From: Vanilla planifolia
Lineage: Eukaryota; Streptophyta; Magnoliopsida; Asparagales; Orchidaceae
Direction of reading: 5' to 3'
NCBI GenBank assembly: GCA_023846275.1
Contig: CM043865.1
Location: forward strand, 5,506,068 to 5,570,067
Length of the DNA: 64,000 nucleotides
Position numbers and translations under genes: made by a program
In this document: positions 13,841 to 26,830 of the stretch, in pieces
How the letters are laid out: each line of letters opens with the position of its first letter
Position numbering within the stretch: position 1 is the stretch's first letter
The notes under the pieces: generated by a model
The model's database searches: none
Seen by the model: the letters and a program-made list of their open reading frames with translations, nothing else
What the model was told of the DNA's origin: nothing

Positions 13841-16800
13841 TTCGCCTTTTACTCTACAAATGTTGCTCATAGTGACGTTGTTCCTTCCTCCTCTTCCTGT
13901 ATTAGTCTGTTATCTCAAATCTACATAGATCTAGTCTGCATGTTGATCTTTAAATTGCTGTATTTTTTGATATATTTATTCAATGACGAGTAGTTTGCTT
14001 TTGTTTTTTTTTTACCATATTTTTACTTCTAATTGTGCTTCTAAGAATATAAACTATTTGGGTTTTCTATTTTGCTGTCTTCTATTTCCTTCTGTTTTTG
14101 CTTTCCTTAGCTTTGGTCATTTGAAGCTGAATCAATTGCTGACAAGAACAAATGCTATTTTGGGAACATCTTATTCTTTCATACTGTTTAAATTTGTTTT
14201 TTGTTTTCAAGATTATTCTGTTCATCTCGTTCTGTTTTATATGATGTTTTTTCTTTGGAGCTTATGAGAACTGTTATCACTCTATTTGTAGTTTGCCGTG
14301 AAGATTGCATTGTGCTTGCTTTAAGAATGTTTTTCTTACTTTTTATTATTTATTATTTTTAAGGCTATAAGGAACGATATTATTATTTTTCTTTTTTCCT
14401 TTCACTTAGATTCAGTTTTAGTTGTTTGGTTAATTATTTAAATAAATACTCATTGGAAATGGACTAATGGTACTCATTTGTTTTCATTATTTTCATACTA
14501 TTACAGAACTAGACAGCTATGGTGATCTTAAGCTTTGTGGGAATTGGTGCTGTTGTACGGTTGGTTTATAATAGTAGTTAGAAAGTGTAATTGTAAATTA
14601 CAATTACATGTAAAGGATGATATAGCTGAGATTTTGTGCTAATTTTATGTGCTTAGATATCATGTTAACATCTCTTATATGAATTTAATTCATATCACGT
14701 TGAATTTGAGGTGAATTGACTCTAGTTCCAGCTAGCTTTGAATTGATTCAAACTCTTATCTACTAATTTCTAGGCAATTCAAAATAAATTTAGGTTGGCT
14801 TGAACTCGGTCAAACTTTAACTTGAGTTAGCTCGGCTCATCAAATCTACAGAATTCAAGGTTGAACTTGAAAATTTCGATAAGAGATTTGCATGCCTGAC
14901 TTGAACACTATTGAAACTCCACCCCAAGTAGTGGAAAATTTTGTAACAAAGAGTTAGACTATGAATGAGGAAGAAGAACGAGATTTCTTAAGAAAATGTG
15001 AAGTGCAAGAGGCTTTACTATCTAAACGGGGTCTAATTTATGATGCAAATAATATCAAATTTTGTATGTCCTTTTCTGGCGACATTGTCATTGGGGAAAT
15101 GTGAGGTGTTTGGTGAAGCTGACCGGAGAGAACCATTCAACTATACATCCAATTAAAGCACGAGATCATCAATGTAATCTGCAAAAAATGTTGTCGTGGT
15201 AACTTTGTAGTAGCAAGTGTTGTAGTAATGCTTTGGGAGACAACACCATATCCCAACTTATATATGCCTTAATGTAGATCCAAGAAAATGCAAAATTCAA
15301 GATAGAGGGACTGGTCCAAATTCACTTTGCCATCACCAATGGGTACATCAATAAAGCATTGTGAAATTTGTGACCATTTTTAGCACTTATAATTACCTTT
15401 GTGAATACGTACATGAGGGAGCATGATTCTAACTACCATTGCTGCTCGGAAAAAAAATGCTGTTTAACCTTGTCCATCGAAAGTGTGTTGTTTTGAACTC
15501 TTGGATAGAGGGTGCATTATAGTTGCTTCTCATATAACACTGCATGCTCCATCCATTGGCCCCCGACGTATGGTATGTGTGACATTACATACATTATGTC
15601 GATCTTCTTGTAGAGTACAAGAGTTACTAACTGGAAGCTACATCAGTCACAAAATGATTTGAGCAACACAAAGCATAACCCATAAACAGTCCAAGAGAAA
15701 AACAGAATCAAATTCATGCTATACAAATTCTTTTCATGCTGGAACCGATTTGAGGCTTCAATCCTTATTTGTTCACTAGATTTCCAAGAACTCCTTGTTG
15801 CAACTTCTCAAATCCTTGGTTTTCACTTGCTGCAACAATATCTTTGAACTTCTTCCAAATTTTCTCTATTGATTTCTCTCTTTCTCTCTCTCCCTCTACT
15901 CCCCAAGCTTTCCTTTTGCTCTAAACATCTAGTAAGGGTCTCGAAGGTTCTAGAAAGTTTTCCAAAAATCCTTATCTTTTAATAATATGAAATAATATAT
16001 TGATATAAGAGATCTAACAATAACTTCAATTTTTAAAGATTCACAACCATTTCAAATGATTTCAAAAAACTACAAACTATATACCAAAAAATTCGTCATG
16101 AAGAATTCTTTCTAAATGCATGCTCAAATCAAAATTTTGAGATTCTTTGTGAATTATCATGTACTTTGCAACACACTCAAAAGTAAATAATTTTCAAAAT
16201 AATTTTGTATAAATCGAAACTGATATCACATACTTAAATATATGTATTTATTCTATAATATTTCAATTATTTACGATTTAAAAATTTGGGTAATTACAAT
16301 GTAGGAACTTATGAACAACAGATGGAGGTGAATTATGCCTTTTAGAAAAATTCTTATTCAAAACCATTATGTAAAGTAAATAAATAAATAAATATTGTAA
16401 AGTAAATTACAATAAGATTTTTAATTAGTTTGATTCAAATTTAGATCTATGTCTATCTTTAATCTGATTACCAGGCTTACTCTACTAAGTATATGTTTAT
16501 TCAAAAGATTGATAAATAAAAACTCTTACAAAATATGATCTACAAAGAGAACAATAAAGAGCCCAAAAGAGCCACAAACAAATAAGATTCAATTTAGTCT
16601 ATTACAAATATGGTTAGAAGCAAGTATAAGCATTTTTATAAGAATCTTACAATATTTTTGTAATTTTGCTAAGGTGTCAAGTGGCACAAACTAAATAAAA
16701 TTAATTACGAAATATTGTTACCAAATATGTGAAGTATGGAAGAATGAAGGTGCTTAAAAATAGTTTTGAAAATTTTCCTTAGATTATTGGAATACTCAAG

Positions 16801-19800
16801 GTTTGAGGTCACAAGTAGAACATAGCTGATGCACAACACCTCACTCGTTAATGTATGAAAAATGACATTAGTTTGTTTGAAGTGATTTTTAATTCCTCTT
16901 CATAGTGAGACAATGATTAATAAAACTCTTAAGGAAATTACAATGGTTATCTACAACTAATTTTTTATTTCAAATGGTGATTATCTAGCTGTTGGTTGAG
17001 TTTGACTTTTGTTTATATTGGATGATTGTATTATATGATACCACTAAATATATTGGTTGTTAAATCAATCAAATTGTCTGACTTACTCTTTAATCATTCT
17101 TATAAAGGATTGTACTGTACGATAACAATACATTGTATTATACTATATTTTCTATTTGATTCACTCAACTCTTAAACTGATCATACTTATACAATAAGGG
17201 ATCTCGTATAGTGCAAACATTGCAAGTTCTTTACCAAAGTTTGATTTCATTGCTCTCTGTTGGAATAAGAATCACACCTTATTATGAGCACCATCATACT
17301 ATGCAAAGCCATTGATTATCTTTTCACTTATGTTTGAATACTTAGACTCTCTGGTGGGATTGTAATCGTGTTTGTACGTTGAGTACTATCATGCTATATG
17401 AAGCATTTCTATTCTTTGCCCCCTTAGTCTGTTGATATCTCTAAACAGCCGTACAACAGTTGTATTGTACGATAACTAAGTATCTTACAAGTATGATAGC
17501 TTGCATCGTACTACATGAATATTTTTTATCATACTTTTTACTCATTGTGAATAGCCTTATAGGCACATTGTACTATATAATAATAAATATCATGTTATAC
17601 AAACAGTTTAATACTATTGTGTAGGGCTTGGATGTTGTTTTTACTTTATTTTGTTAAAATAATTAGTCATATTATATGATAATATTATCATATTTTATGA
17701 TTAGTATATTTTTTATATTTCAACATTTTGTTTTATTTTCATTTTAATCTAGACTTAATTGCTACATGAATCATAATATTCCAAATGTATTTTAGTTGAA
17801 ATACAAGTTAAATCTACTTAGTAACTTATGTAAGCTCATGAAAAGAATGTGAAACAAGGTTGATATGTGTGAGTAAAGGGCATAAGAAGTGTGAAAGAGT
17901 AATGTATGCATGAACCTAAGTTTCATAAGATATTTAGTATAGGTTTTGACAATCTACTTAAATAAGGTAAAGATAAGCTCAAGATGGATGTCAACCTATC
18001 AAGAGCAATGATCGCTTGGTTTCTTTATGTGAAAGTTGAGTCACCAACCCCTTGTCCATCAATAATTGCTTGCTTAAGCCTAAGTATCATATTCTTATAA
18101 TATATATTATTAAATACAAGAGTATGATTTTGTGATCATCAAATCACCACACAATAGTATGAGGTTAACATTTAGTTCTTCCCACCTTATGAATAGACCT
18201 CAATGCATATCCTTATTCCTCTACTTTCCTTTTCTTAACTGCTAATTAAGGATCCTTGCCTTTGTTGTACATGGCATGTGTAGGGCCACTAAATATAAGA
18301 CCTTTATTCCTTTTTCTTGGTCACAAATCTCAGCCAGGAGATTTTCACTAGGAGTTACCTTTCTACCTAAGGTTTATTTGGAGGTCATTGATTCCAAGGC
18401 TACTTGTTTTTTAATTTCCTCTCTACTCTTGACAGGTTGGCTTTGGGATGAGCACTCTTTAATGGTGGTGGTGCCTCTTATAATACTCAAAGAGGGCTGA
18501 GGGTTATTGCGGGTGATATTCCAATGAAAGAATTATTAGATAACGCATGACTCTTATATAAGAAGTTTAATAGTATAGGGATGAATTATCCCATATTAGC
18601 TACTGAGGGAGATCTCTTAATTTTTGTATAAAATATCATGATTTTAAGATATTGAGATATATTTGGAGAGCAAAACATATTTGGATTCTATGAAAACTTC
18701 ATAGTATGTTATAGTTAGATTAGTATTGGCATGGGTGACTGAGAAAAAAGGCTCTTTACGAAGAACATAATAAGAATAAGATCTCACACTTCCTATGATT
18801 GTTATGCTATTAGCTGCTTCTCTATCCACCCATCCCATTTCGCTTCTTGTGTTGTTGACGATGGTGGGCATCTCTCCAAATATGGTTGCCCTTTGCTTTG
18901 ACTACTAGTGCTTTGCTTGCATCGTAGGAATTCTTTCTTTTTGGCTAGATGCTTCTCAACATTCACCTTACCCATTAGGTTAAAATCCATTGCTAAGGTC
19001 GATAAACTCTTTTGCAACTAACCCTCCCAATTAAGTTAGTGCATTTCTTGTCCCTTTATCTAAGCCCTTTTGGAGGACAATAATTGATATTTGTTGCATT
19101 TTGGTGAACCCATAAATATGTGGGTTCATCGAAATGGGAAACTTTTGTTAACCCAATTATTCACTCTTCTTTGGCCGGTGTTACATGCTATCCATTGGTC
19201 TTTGCCTCTTTATCTATCTCCGACGTGGCTGTTGACGCAAGTTCTCTAAGGCAATGTCAATCTGCTTGGTTGCACTATTCTCTAGTCTTCTGTCTAAGCC
19301 ATTTTGCCCAAGCTTTCTTTTCCAAGTTTGCCTTGTTGGTTAATTTGACTAGGCTCCCCACATTTATCTAGGTAGTGCTCTCTTTGCTCTTGTCTCTTTG
19401 TCCAACTTGGAGGCCAAACCAAGGCCTATTAGCCACTCTCTAGTGAAATGATTACCCTTATAGCAAGATGGCTTTCATTTCAACCTTGTCAAAGAGCGTA
19501 GTTTGTCTGTATGTAACCCTTGATTGTTTTTTATTCATATCTTCTTAGAATCATAAGCATTAAATATTTGTTTAATGTTACAAATTTCTCTCTACATGGT
19601 AGAGTTGCCATTTCCCGGGTTATCCTAAATCAGTACTTGTTGATCCAAGCCCATCATTGTTCTGTCTTTATCAAAACTGATTTCATGCCAATGGGAAAAA
19701 ACTTGGATCCATGCTCTTAGATGCTATTTTGATCTGCTTCATAACATGCACCTTCTTTTTGTTAGGCTTTCTTGCTTTGTTTATTGCAATTTCAATAAGT

Positions 19801-20506
19801 AGAGTTTGTGGGAACTTGGTATGATTTTTTACCTTTTTTGTGGCTTTCATGATATTGTAATAATGAAGTTTTTCTTGTAGTCATTGGAGATAATGGAATG
19901 TTTTGTTAACTTATGGTCGTGATTTTTGACCTATACAGGTTTTTTCACATTACCCGATGTTGTTTTATTTATTGTTTGCTACTTTTCTCCCTACTTATTT
20001 GTAGTTTGTAGTTTTGATGTGTCATGTACCTATACACATTTGTGGAATTCATTCCCATGCCCACAGTTTTGTAAAATGTTCAAACCTTGACTTGATTCGA
20101 TTTGAGGTCCAATTCTTAAATATGGCTAATTGGTTTTTCTAATTCGTTTAGCCAATTCAAGATTGGACCTGATTTGCTTCAAGTAATTAGTTTGGATGCT
20201 GTAATGATCTTATCTTCCCATTATGAACTTAGAACATAAATTCTCGATCCTACAATTATTTAAATCTATTTTTTTCATCCATATTTCAAGCAAAGAGAGC
20301 CTCTCCTATATTTCTTTCATTGTTCTATATGCATATACATTAATTCACAAACATTTACAATATGTGCATCCCATATAGTTATTTATAACATCCATGTAGA
20401 TATTCATTATACATTTATGCATATATTAATTATACATCCATTTAGTTATAATATTTATAATATACAAACCAAATCACAAGTATAATTTTTAATTATTATT
20501 TAAAGT
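13841..20506. other. Gene-poor AT-rich spacer
   Basis: No gene assigned. Coding-like but broken patches occur near 14950-15420 (+ strand reading begins near MNEEEERDFLRKCEVQE) and on the minus strand near 18802-19017. Neither has recognisable domains or splice structure. Around 17110-17480 the motif TTGTACGATAA occurs twice. Confidence 0.4.
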
Positions 20507-20528
20507 TATATATATATATATATATATA
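20507..20528. repeat. (TA)n microsatellite
   Basis: Uninterrupted TA dinucleotide run. Confidence 0.95.
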
Positions 20529-20778
20529 ACAATGAAACTCAATATTTCATTCTTATACTCATTCATCATTACACTATGATCCTAATATATCTAAAATGTT
20601 AGAGCCAACAAGTAGGTTAAGCCATCATTATAAGCTCAAGAAGCCAAATCTAACACAATGATCATATTCAAAACAATATAAATTTTAGGGTGATACAACA
20701 TGCAATATTTTATTACATAATTAAAGTAATAAAAATAAGCAATCAAGGTCTTTATCATAGCAATTAAATAATATCATG

Positions 20779-20779
<1 letters not shown>

Positions 20780-20828
<49 letters not shown>
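20780..20828. repeat. (TA)n microsatellite, 49 bp
   Basis: Uninterrupted TA dinucleotide run; it can form a cruciform or hairpin and is probably length-polymorphic. Confidence 0.97.
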
Positions 20829-20834
<6 letters not shown>

Positions 20835-21968
20835 CACAAAAAAGATAAACATATACTTGCAATCTCATAGTTATCATTTTTTTAATGTATTATTATTTAT
20901 TAGCTAGTTTTATTTTAACTAAGTAAACTTTATAATGATCATTTTTCTATTACTTTCTATTTTTATAGATAGTCATTATCTTTTATTTATTTATTTATTT
21001 TGTTACAATGAAAACCTCGTTTATTTTTGTTATATTCTCATTTATCATGCACCTACTAATTTATTTTATTGTTACATTTAGACGATTATTTATCATAACA
21101 TATTTTGAAATTTCAATTACATGAACCAAGGGATACTATATTGACTTAGTTATTTAATTTGACATGTTTAGTATTTTTAGCATTTTTGTTCACATAATCT
21201 ATTAGTTATTATATTTATTTTTATTAATATTTTCAATCTTGTAATCTTACAACTCACAAATTATTGCATATTTTTTCTTTTCTTTTCAATATACAAGTAT
21301 ACATTAGTTGTATTAATATATAATTACTTCTAATGTTAAACCATAACATAAAATCAAATCTCTTGTAAGCAATAAAATAATAATGTTATACATTCTTAAA
21401 TATAATATTATTATGCTCATGTACTTAATAATCGTTGTTAAATGTGACTTATGCATCGCATCATTTAGTGTATTATTCATTTTTCTTAAATATGACGTTA
21501 TTTTACATATGCATTATATCAATCAACACAATATATGTATAACAACTATGCTGCTTATCAATTATTCAATATTTTGCATTGGTCATGTAACTAATAATTG
21601 CATAGTCTAATTTTTTTGAGTATGACACTAATGCATCATAGCATGTGCACGAATAATAGAACAGAAAAATCTACACTAGGCCATGTTTGTCGTTCATCAA
21701 TATATCAAGCATATGTAGGTAAAAATGTACTACATGTCTACATCAAAGTTATCATGTCATTCTCTCTCTCTCCTGGTTTTTTTGTCTAGTTTTTGATACT
21801 CATTGTTGACTTCTTCCTTAAAGTTAACCTATTAGGAAGCGACATGCTTTATTTTTATAAGACAATCAATCAGTTATGCAATTGGATCAATAAAGCAAAG
21901 CACAATAAAATTAAATTTTTTCAGAAACTCACAGAACTAGTTAGTTAGTGAAGATATCAGTTTTTGCT
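20829..21968. other. AT-rich spacer
   Basis: No gene seen. Very AT-rich with only short chance frames. Confidence 0.5.
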
Positions 21969-22088
21969 TACTTTCTCTCTCCTTTTTTTCTCTCACATCT
22001 TTTCCTTTCTTTCTCTTTTTTTTTGTTTCTCTCTCTCTCTCTCTTTCTTTCTTTTCTTTTCTCTCATTTCTTTCTATTTCTCTCTACT
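21969..22088 (+). repeat. Polypyrimidine (CT/T) tract, about 120 bp
   Basis: Almost pure pyrimidine on the + strand, including a CT dinucleotide run near 22028-22044 and several T runs. Such mirror-like homopyrimidine DNA can adopt triplex (H-DNA) conformations. The open frame through it encodes only a low-complexity Ser/Phe/Leu stretch and is not evidence of a gene. Confidence 0.85.
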
Positions 22089-23639
22089 CAAATACTATTC
22101 TTGAGAACAACCTTTGAAAAGCATCAATTGTTCCCTTCCAATCAACCTAATAGGAAGGTGAAGGCACAGTTAGGGATCAATAATTACCAATCCTTGTCAA
22201 AAATAGGGAAATTGAGAGCACAAGTGCAAAAATCTGATTATAGAGTTTTGAGAATTTGTGGAAACCTCTTTGTTGCTGCTATTGCCAACGTCTCCTCCTG
22301 AAATTTGTCCTGTTGGCTTCCGCCTTGGTTTCACCCTCATCACCTTATTCCTTCGGCTTGGCAATTTGCAAGAGAGGAAATTTCGAAATGAACAAGTGGA
22401 ATAATGGTCAAATGCAATGCTTAAGATATATTATATGTTTTTATTTATTATTTAACCATTAAATTTTAACAATATATAATAATTATAAACAAACCTTAAA
22501 TAAGACAAAATAGACGTTATTAGACTCATATCGATGAGCTCTATCAGTTTTTATATTTTAAAATACTTTATTTTTCAATTAATTTTTTTATCATTGTATA
22601 AGGCATTTCATATAGTCATCGTTTCATCTTAAAATGTTAAGATGATTTTAATATTTTAGCAATTTAACGATGTTATACAACCATTCAGATTCTGTTTTAG
22701 AGTTGCATTTTTATTGACATGGAAATTGTTATCATATTTCCTTTACTTTTCCTTATGGCACTCAATTGATCCTTCATTTACCCAATCTAAGTACAAACAA
22801 ATGCACTACATTTTTTTTTTCTGCAGAATCTATAATTTTCCCTGCATGTGTGATGATTCATCTTAATTTTATGGTTATTCAAGCAAAATCTGTATCAATT
22901 ACTAACTTTCTACTCCAAAAATTACTTGGAAGATACCAATTAAATTAAAGGATCAGGGTTTGGTGACCTTAGGCATAAGTGTTGGTTGGGGGAAAGCTTA
23001 TTTTTCTCTCATTTTTACCGATGACCTTTACATTTGTTAAAAACTTGATAGATCCAATTTGTTTTTTGTTCGTACTTTCTCCTAAAATGCTTTTTGTCAC
23101 ACATTCAACCATTGGCCTGTTGTCTTCAACTAACTTCCATATTTCTTATCTTTGCCTCTCTAATATTCAAATGTCGTTGTTTCCGTGAACTTCTATGTTT
23201 CCTTCACTTTGCCTGCCGATTTGAACTCCTCGCCAGGCTGTCCGTTGAACTCAAGTGGTTTTTTACTTAACCTTTCAATTCTTCGCAACTGTAGACATGA
23301 CTTCTGAAAGCAAATCTTTGAATTAGTTAGTCTAAGATTTCCTCCCACCCCTCTTCCATGTGATAAATTACTTGGAAACTATTTCATGGCTTGATCTCTA
23401 TAGTTCTTACAACAATATTTCTCATATATTATATTATAGTATAATTTAGGCTTTTTTGATTTCTGGGCATTGTGCTTGAATTGTTCTTTATCTGTGTGGC
23501 GGAAGAAGCATAGAGGTGGAAGATTGACTGTTTTGAGTGTATGTATTAATCGTCTTGTGATTTTATTTTATGTTTTTAGAAGTGAATTCATGCAGAAAAT
23601 AAACTACTATTTTTGCAGGATGATTCGATAGTCTCTCAG
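22089..23639. other. Spacer
   Basis: No gene is supported. The stretch 22090-22380 is less AT-rich and open in one frame downstream of the CT tract, but has no recognised motif or clear start. Confidence 0.4.
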
Positions 23640-23941
23640 TTCCCAGAAAGTCCCTTAAATCGACATAATAACGGACAAAATGTACTTTTCAAACGGCAGA
23701 AATGAGATGAGGGCTGGAATTGTTCCTGCTTTGTGACGCATGCACACTACAGGCCAAGGTTGCCGGCCGGGTTTTGTAATTTTAATTACTTGGAGCCACT
23801 TTGCAATAAAAAATAGTTCGAGGGCCCCAGTGGAATGTAGTCGCTATTCGCTACGATGCTTCCTCCCTGGTGCCGTTATCCTTTTCTTTGAACTCCTGAG
23901 GTGATATCGGCAGATTTGTTGGAGAGCATGGTGTTGGAAAG
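23640..23941 (+). promoter_or_regulatory. Possible orphan promoter, 5' leader and first exon
   Basis: This patch is less AT-rich than its flanks. It contains GCCGGCCGGG (about 23761-23770), an A/T-rich TATA-like stretch near 23805-23815 and a GGGCCCC block, followed by a leader without long A/T runs. ATG 23928 is followed by four codons and AG|GTAACC, a good donor with the exon ending at 23941. This arrangement is typical of a plant gene start. I could not establish downstream exons; coding-like sequence at 26225-26830 is a possible but unproven continuation. It could also be a GC-richer repeat fragment. Confidence 0.25.
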
Positions 23942-24829
23942 GTAACCAACATTTTGCCTTAGTTTTTTCTTGTTTCAAATTTTAACTTTTAACAGAACAT
24001 TTTTTTTTTGTATGATTGAAGCTGAATTATGGACAAGTTAGGGATTTATGTTGTATGAATCATCAGTTAGGGGCTTTAAGATTTTGGGTAAATTTTCTTA
24101 GAACAATAAACCTTAGTATGGATTTAAGATCTTATTAAGAAGAAAAATTGGTGAACATTTATTTGGTGGGCCATATCAATTCAGATTCCGTTTGTTTTCA
24201 TACGGTCCTTGATAGCGCAAGTTTGTCACTGATTGAATTATGGTTTGAAAAGCAATCAATACTAAGAGCTGAAGCTTATTTATGTTGTGGCCCTTCAACC
24301 CTTTTGTTTGAGATTATTTATTTCAAGTAGGGTAAGGGTTTAAATATCATGTAACAGAAATCAAATTGGAAATTTTGATAGCCATGCCAATAAACGCTTG
24401 AACCTTCTTCACATGATTACAGAAATCTCTTTTGTGTAGTTTACTTTTACATACTGTAGAGATTTATATTACTTGTTCCCCCTTTATATCTATTCAGTGA
24501 TGTTTCTGGGGTTGAAAAGAAAACATAAAAAAACATTGAGACTCGATCACCTAAAAAAATATAGTAGTTGATCTTCCAATTCAAATCTGTCCTATCCAAT
24601 ATGTGGGCTCAAGATTAGGTCAACACATGAGAGGGTAGGATTACGAGGTTGACCTGCAAGAGTGGTTGTTTTTGCATAAACACGACAACTATTGAAACTC
24701 TTGGTGCTGTTCATTTTGTCAAGAAGAGTTAAGAGGAGAAAGTGTATGTAATAAAAGAAGAAGTAAGAGAAAATTCCTATTTCAACTATGTTGCTTACTT
24801 CAAATCAAATGGTTTGACCTGAACACAAC
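23942..24829. other. Spacer or possible first intron
   Basis: No coding exon recognised. If the donor at 23941/23942 is real, this would be intronic. Confidence 0.35.
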
Positions 24830-25219
24830 TGTTGGATTTCAATAAATTTTAAACATGTGGATAGCAATGTGATTCTAAATTAGTATTGTTTTCGGATTCA
24901 GCAGCCTTTCAACAGCAAGTAAAACAAGAACAAATAATAATATTATTTTCTCCAAACTAAGCCAAATGGATAGTTTTTAATTTAAAATCTCATCATTCAG
25001 GAAACATCAGTAAAAAATTAAAAAAATGATTATATCAATTGTTCATTTGAGGTTGTTGTACTACAGTAGAGCATAAGTGGAAATCCAACCCAATTATCCT
25101 GCAGCCGATTATGGCTGTGTAAGCCCAAGCATGTCTTATTTGCATCAAGTTGGTGTTGTGATAGAAAAAGATTTAAATAATGGTCAAGCAAAGATGTAAC
25201 TATAGAATATTCTCCAACA
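24830..25219 (-). mobile_element. Candidate Ty1/copia-type LTR, about 390 bp
   Basis: The segment begins TGTTGGA and ends TCCAACA, a perfect 7-bp terminal inverted repeat of the kind found at copia LTR ends. Directly to its right the minus strand reads CTCAAGGGGAG, a typical polypurine tract immediately upstream of a 3' LTR. The element would therefore lie on the minus strand, with this as its 3' LTR and its interior to the right of 25220. The flanks (ACAAC on the left) show no target duplication on the right, as expected when the interior rather than genomic DNA follows. I could not find the partner LTR or a primer-binding site, so the element is partial or heavily decayed. Confidence 0.45.
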
Positions 25220-25230
25220 CTCCCCTTGAG
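25220..25230 (-). other. Putative polypurine tract of the copia remnant
   Basis: Minus-strand CTCAAGGGGAG abuts the TGTTGG end of the candidate LTR. In retrotransposons this site primes plus-strand DNA synthesis. Confidence 0.45.
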
Positions 25231-26224
25231 TTGTTAGATTAGTCTATAATGGAAAATTTAGGATGTTTTTTAATGTAATTGAACCTACTCATAGACTTGG
25301 TAGTTGTATAAACAAGCTTGTCATTGTTGATTAGAAAAGTAACTAAGAAAAGTAAGAACTACTTCTAAGGGTGTTTGGAGTGCACTTTGAATCTTAAGTG
25401 ATCAGCTTCTTGTGTCTGTGAGGAGAACATTGGAGTACTTAAGCGTGTGATACAAGATGATTCTGTGTTAAAAATAGAAATGTTTGCTTTTGTGGAATAA
25501 AAAGCCGGCATTAACATTTCCTAAACAGTGGCATTGTGTGATGCAGAATGCAAATGCAAGAACAGAAATTATACTACAAATCAAGGTTTAACATTCGTAC
25601 TTCTCTTTTAACGACAAGTATTGTAAAGTTGTGATTTTGAAGTTAATTAAATGGGTTTAATTTGAGATATTATTATTCACGTTTTGAGCATGGAATGTTA
25701 GTATTAAATTACTTGAAAATGATATTTTTTATGTGCCCCGATCCTCATCAGTTATTTCCCTGAGCTCCCTAATGGTTGACATGAGATTTTTGATGGACAA
25801 GTATTTGTATTATCAGACAAGATATACTCGATATCCTCGATAGAGTATTTAACTTTCCAATTGCCACGAGGCTCTATTTTTTGAGAGCTTTTAGGCCAAT
25901 TTTTTTATAATCTCTAGACTAAGTTTCATATAATAGCATTGCTTTAAGTTAAATTTTCTGAAGATCTCTTTGACTGTTCTTTAATAGGCTCCAATTCCAA
26001 AATTCAACACTTGAGATGGCTACATTGGCATCCTATTCAACAAGGCTACTGGGCCCTTTTATCTATCGAAGCTGTGGGAATTTTGATGGTTATGCTAGAT
26101 ATTAGAACTTTAATTATCTCAAAAATCTATAAATATTTTACTCGTGAGACTATGAAAGGACATTTATGCACTATCTTTATTCAGCCCCTTTTGGATATTA
26201 TTATATTTGAGAGATATTAGTTGA
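25231..26224. other. Probable decayed retroelement interior and spacer
   Basis: No intact frame. It lies on the interior side of the copia-type LTR, but I cannot recognise reverse transcriptase or RNase H motifs. A frame at 26011-26220 (starting MRWLHWHPIQQGYWALL) is coding-like and is offset by one base from the next broken frame. It may belong to the same pseudogene. Confidence 0.35.
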
Positions 26225-26830
26225 GTTTCTTTGATAGCTTCAGCGAAGTCTGCAGCAGATAGAAAAGATCAACTTGTGACTGCTCAAGACACAACAGTGA
26301 TTAGGTGAATTTTGTTTGCTCGAACATTTTTCGAGCCCATTCCCAAGGTTCACCCAATACTCTGGTCTCTTTTGATGTTGAGGCAGCCCCTTTGTGAATT
26401 AGTCTCAAAGAAAGCTAACCTAGACCAAGGCATTGTATAGAGCCTTATTGAATTTGACAATTAGATAGCCTTATTCAACTTCTTTCTGATGCAGTGATTC
26501 TTCAGGACATTGCCATGGATGGTTTTGAAGACTTCACAAGGTTTTATTCATTCTTTTTCTGACCTCCGAAGCACATTCTTGTTATCCTTTGCTTCATGTA
26601 GAATGGTTAAACAAACAATGTGCCATACACAATTAGTTGTAAAGCTTCAGTGATGTTATACTGAATGTTTCCCATGCATACCTAGTGGTAGATTTGGTCT
26701 CATTGATGTAAGGGCTCAAGGTATTCTCTTGAGACTTGGTCACAAAGTAGGTTGGAATGAATGTGCCAATTTCTAAGACCCAACTCAAAAGATTTGGCTC
26801 TCAAAGGACATTTTACAGTTCCTATAGTAC
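26225..26830 (+). pseudogene. Unidentified broken coding sequence
   Basis: I do not recognise the family. From 26225 one frame reads VSLIASAKSAADRKDQLVTA to a TGA at 26306-26308. It then continues in the same frame through FARTFFEPIPKVHPILWSLL to a TAG near 26436. After a further stop and a shift of frame, about 26490-26550 reads LLSDAVILQDIAMDGFEDFT, and coding-like sequence goes on to about 26620, with a last patch near 26690-26830. The long matching frames, normal residue composition and isolated stops or shifts are what a decaying gene or transposon ORF looks like. A multi-exon gene with exons I misplace is the alternative. Confidence 0.35.

Noticed and set aside
18802..19017. 71-codon minus-strand frame with Lys/Ser/Gln-rich content, considered as a gag-like protein
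   Set aside because: No zinc knuckle or other gag feature, no adjacent polyprotein motifs, and an overlapping frame breaks it.
21948..22301. 117-codon + frame beginning with a hydrophobic string
   Set aside because: Its first half is a translated CT/T tract (low-complexity Ser/Phe/Leu), and no family features follow.
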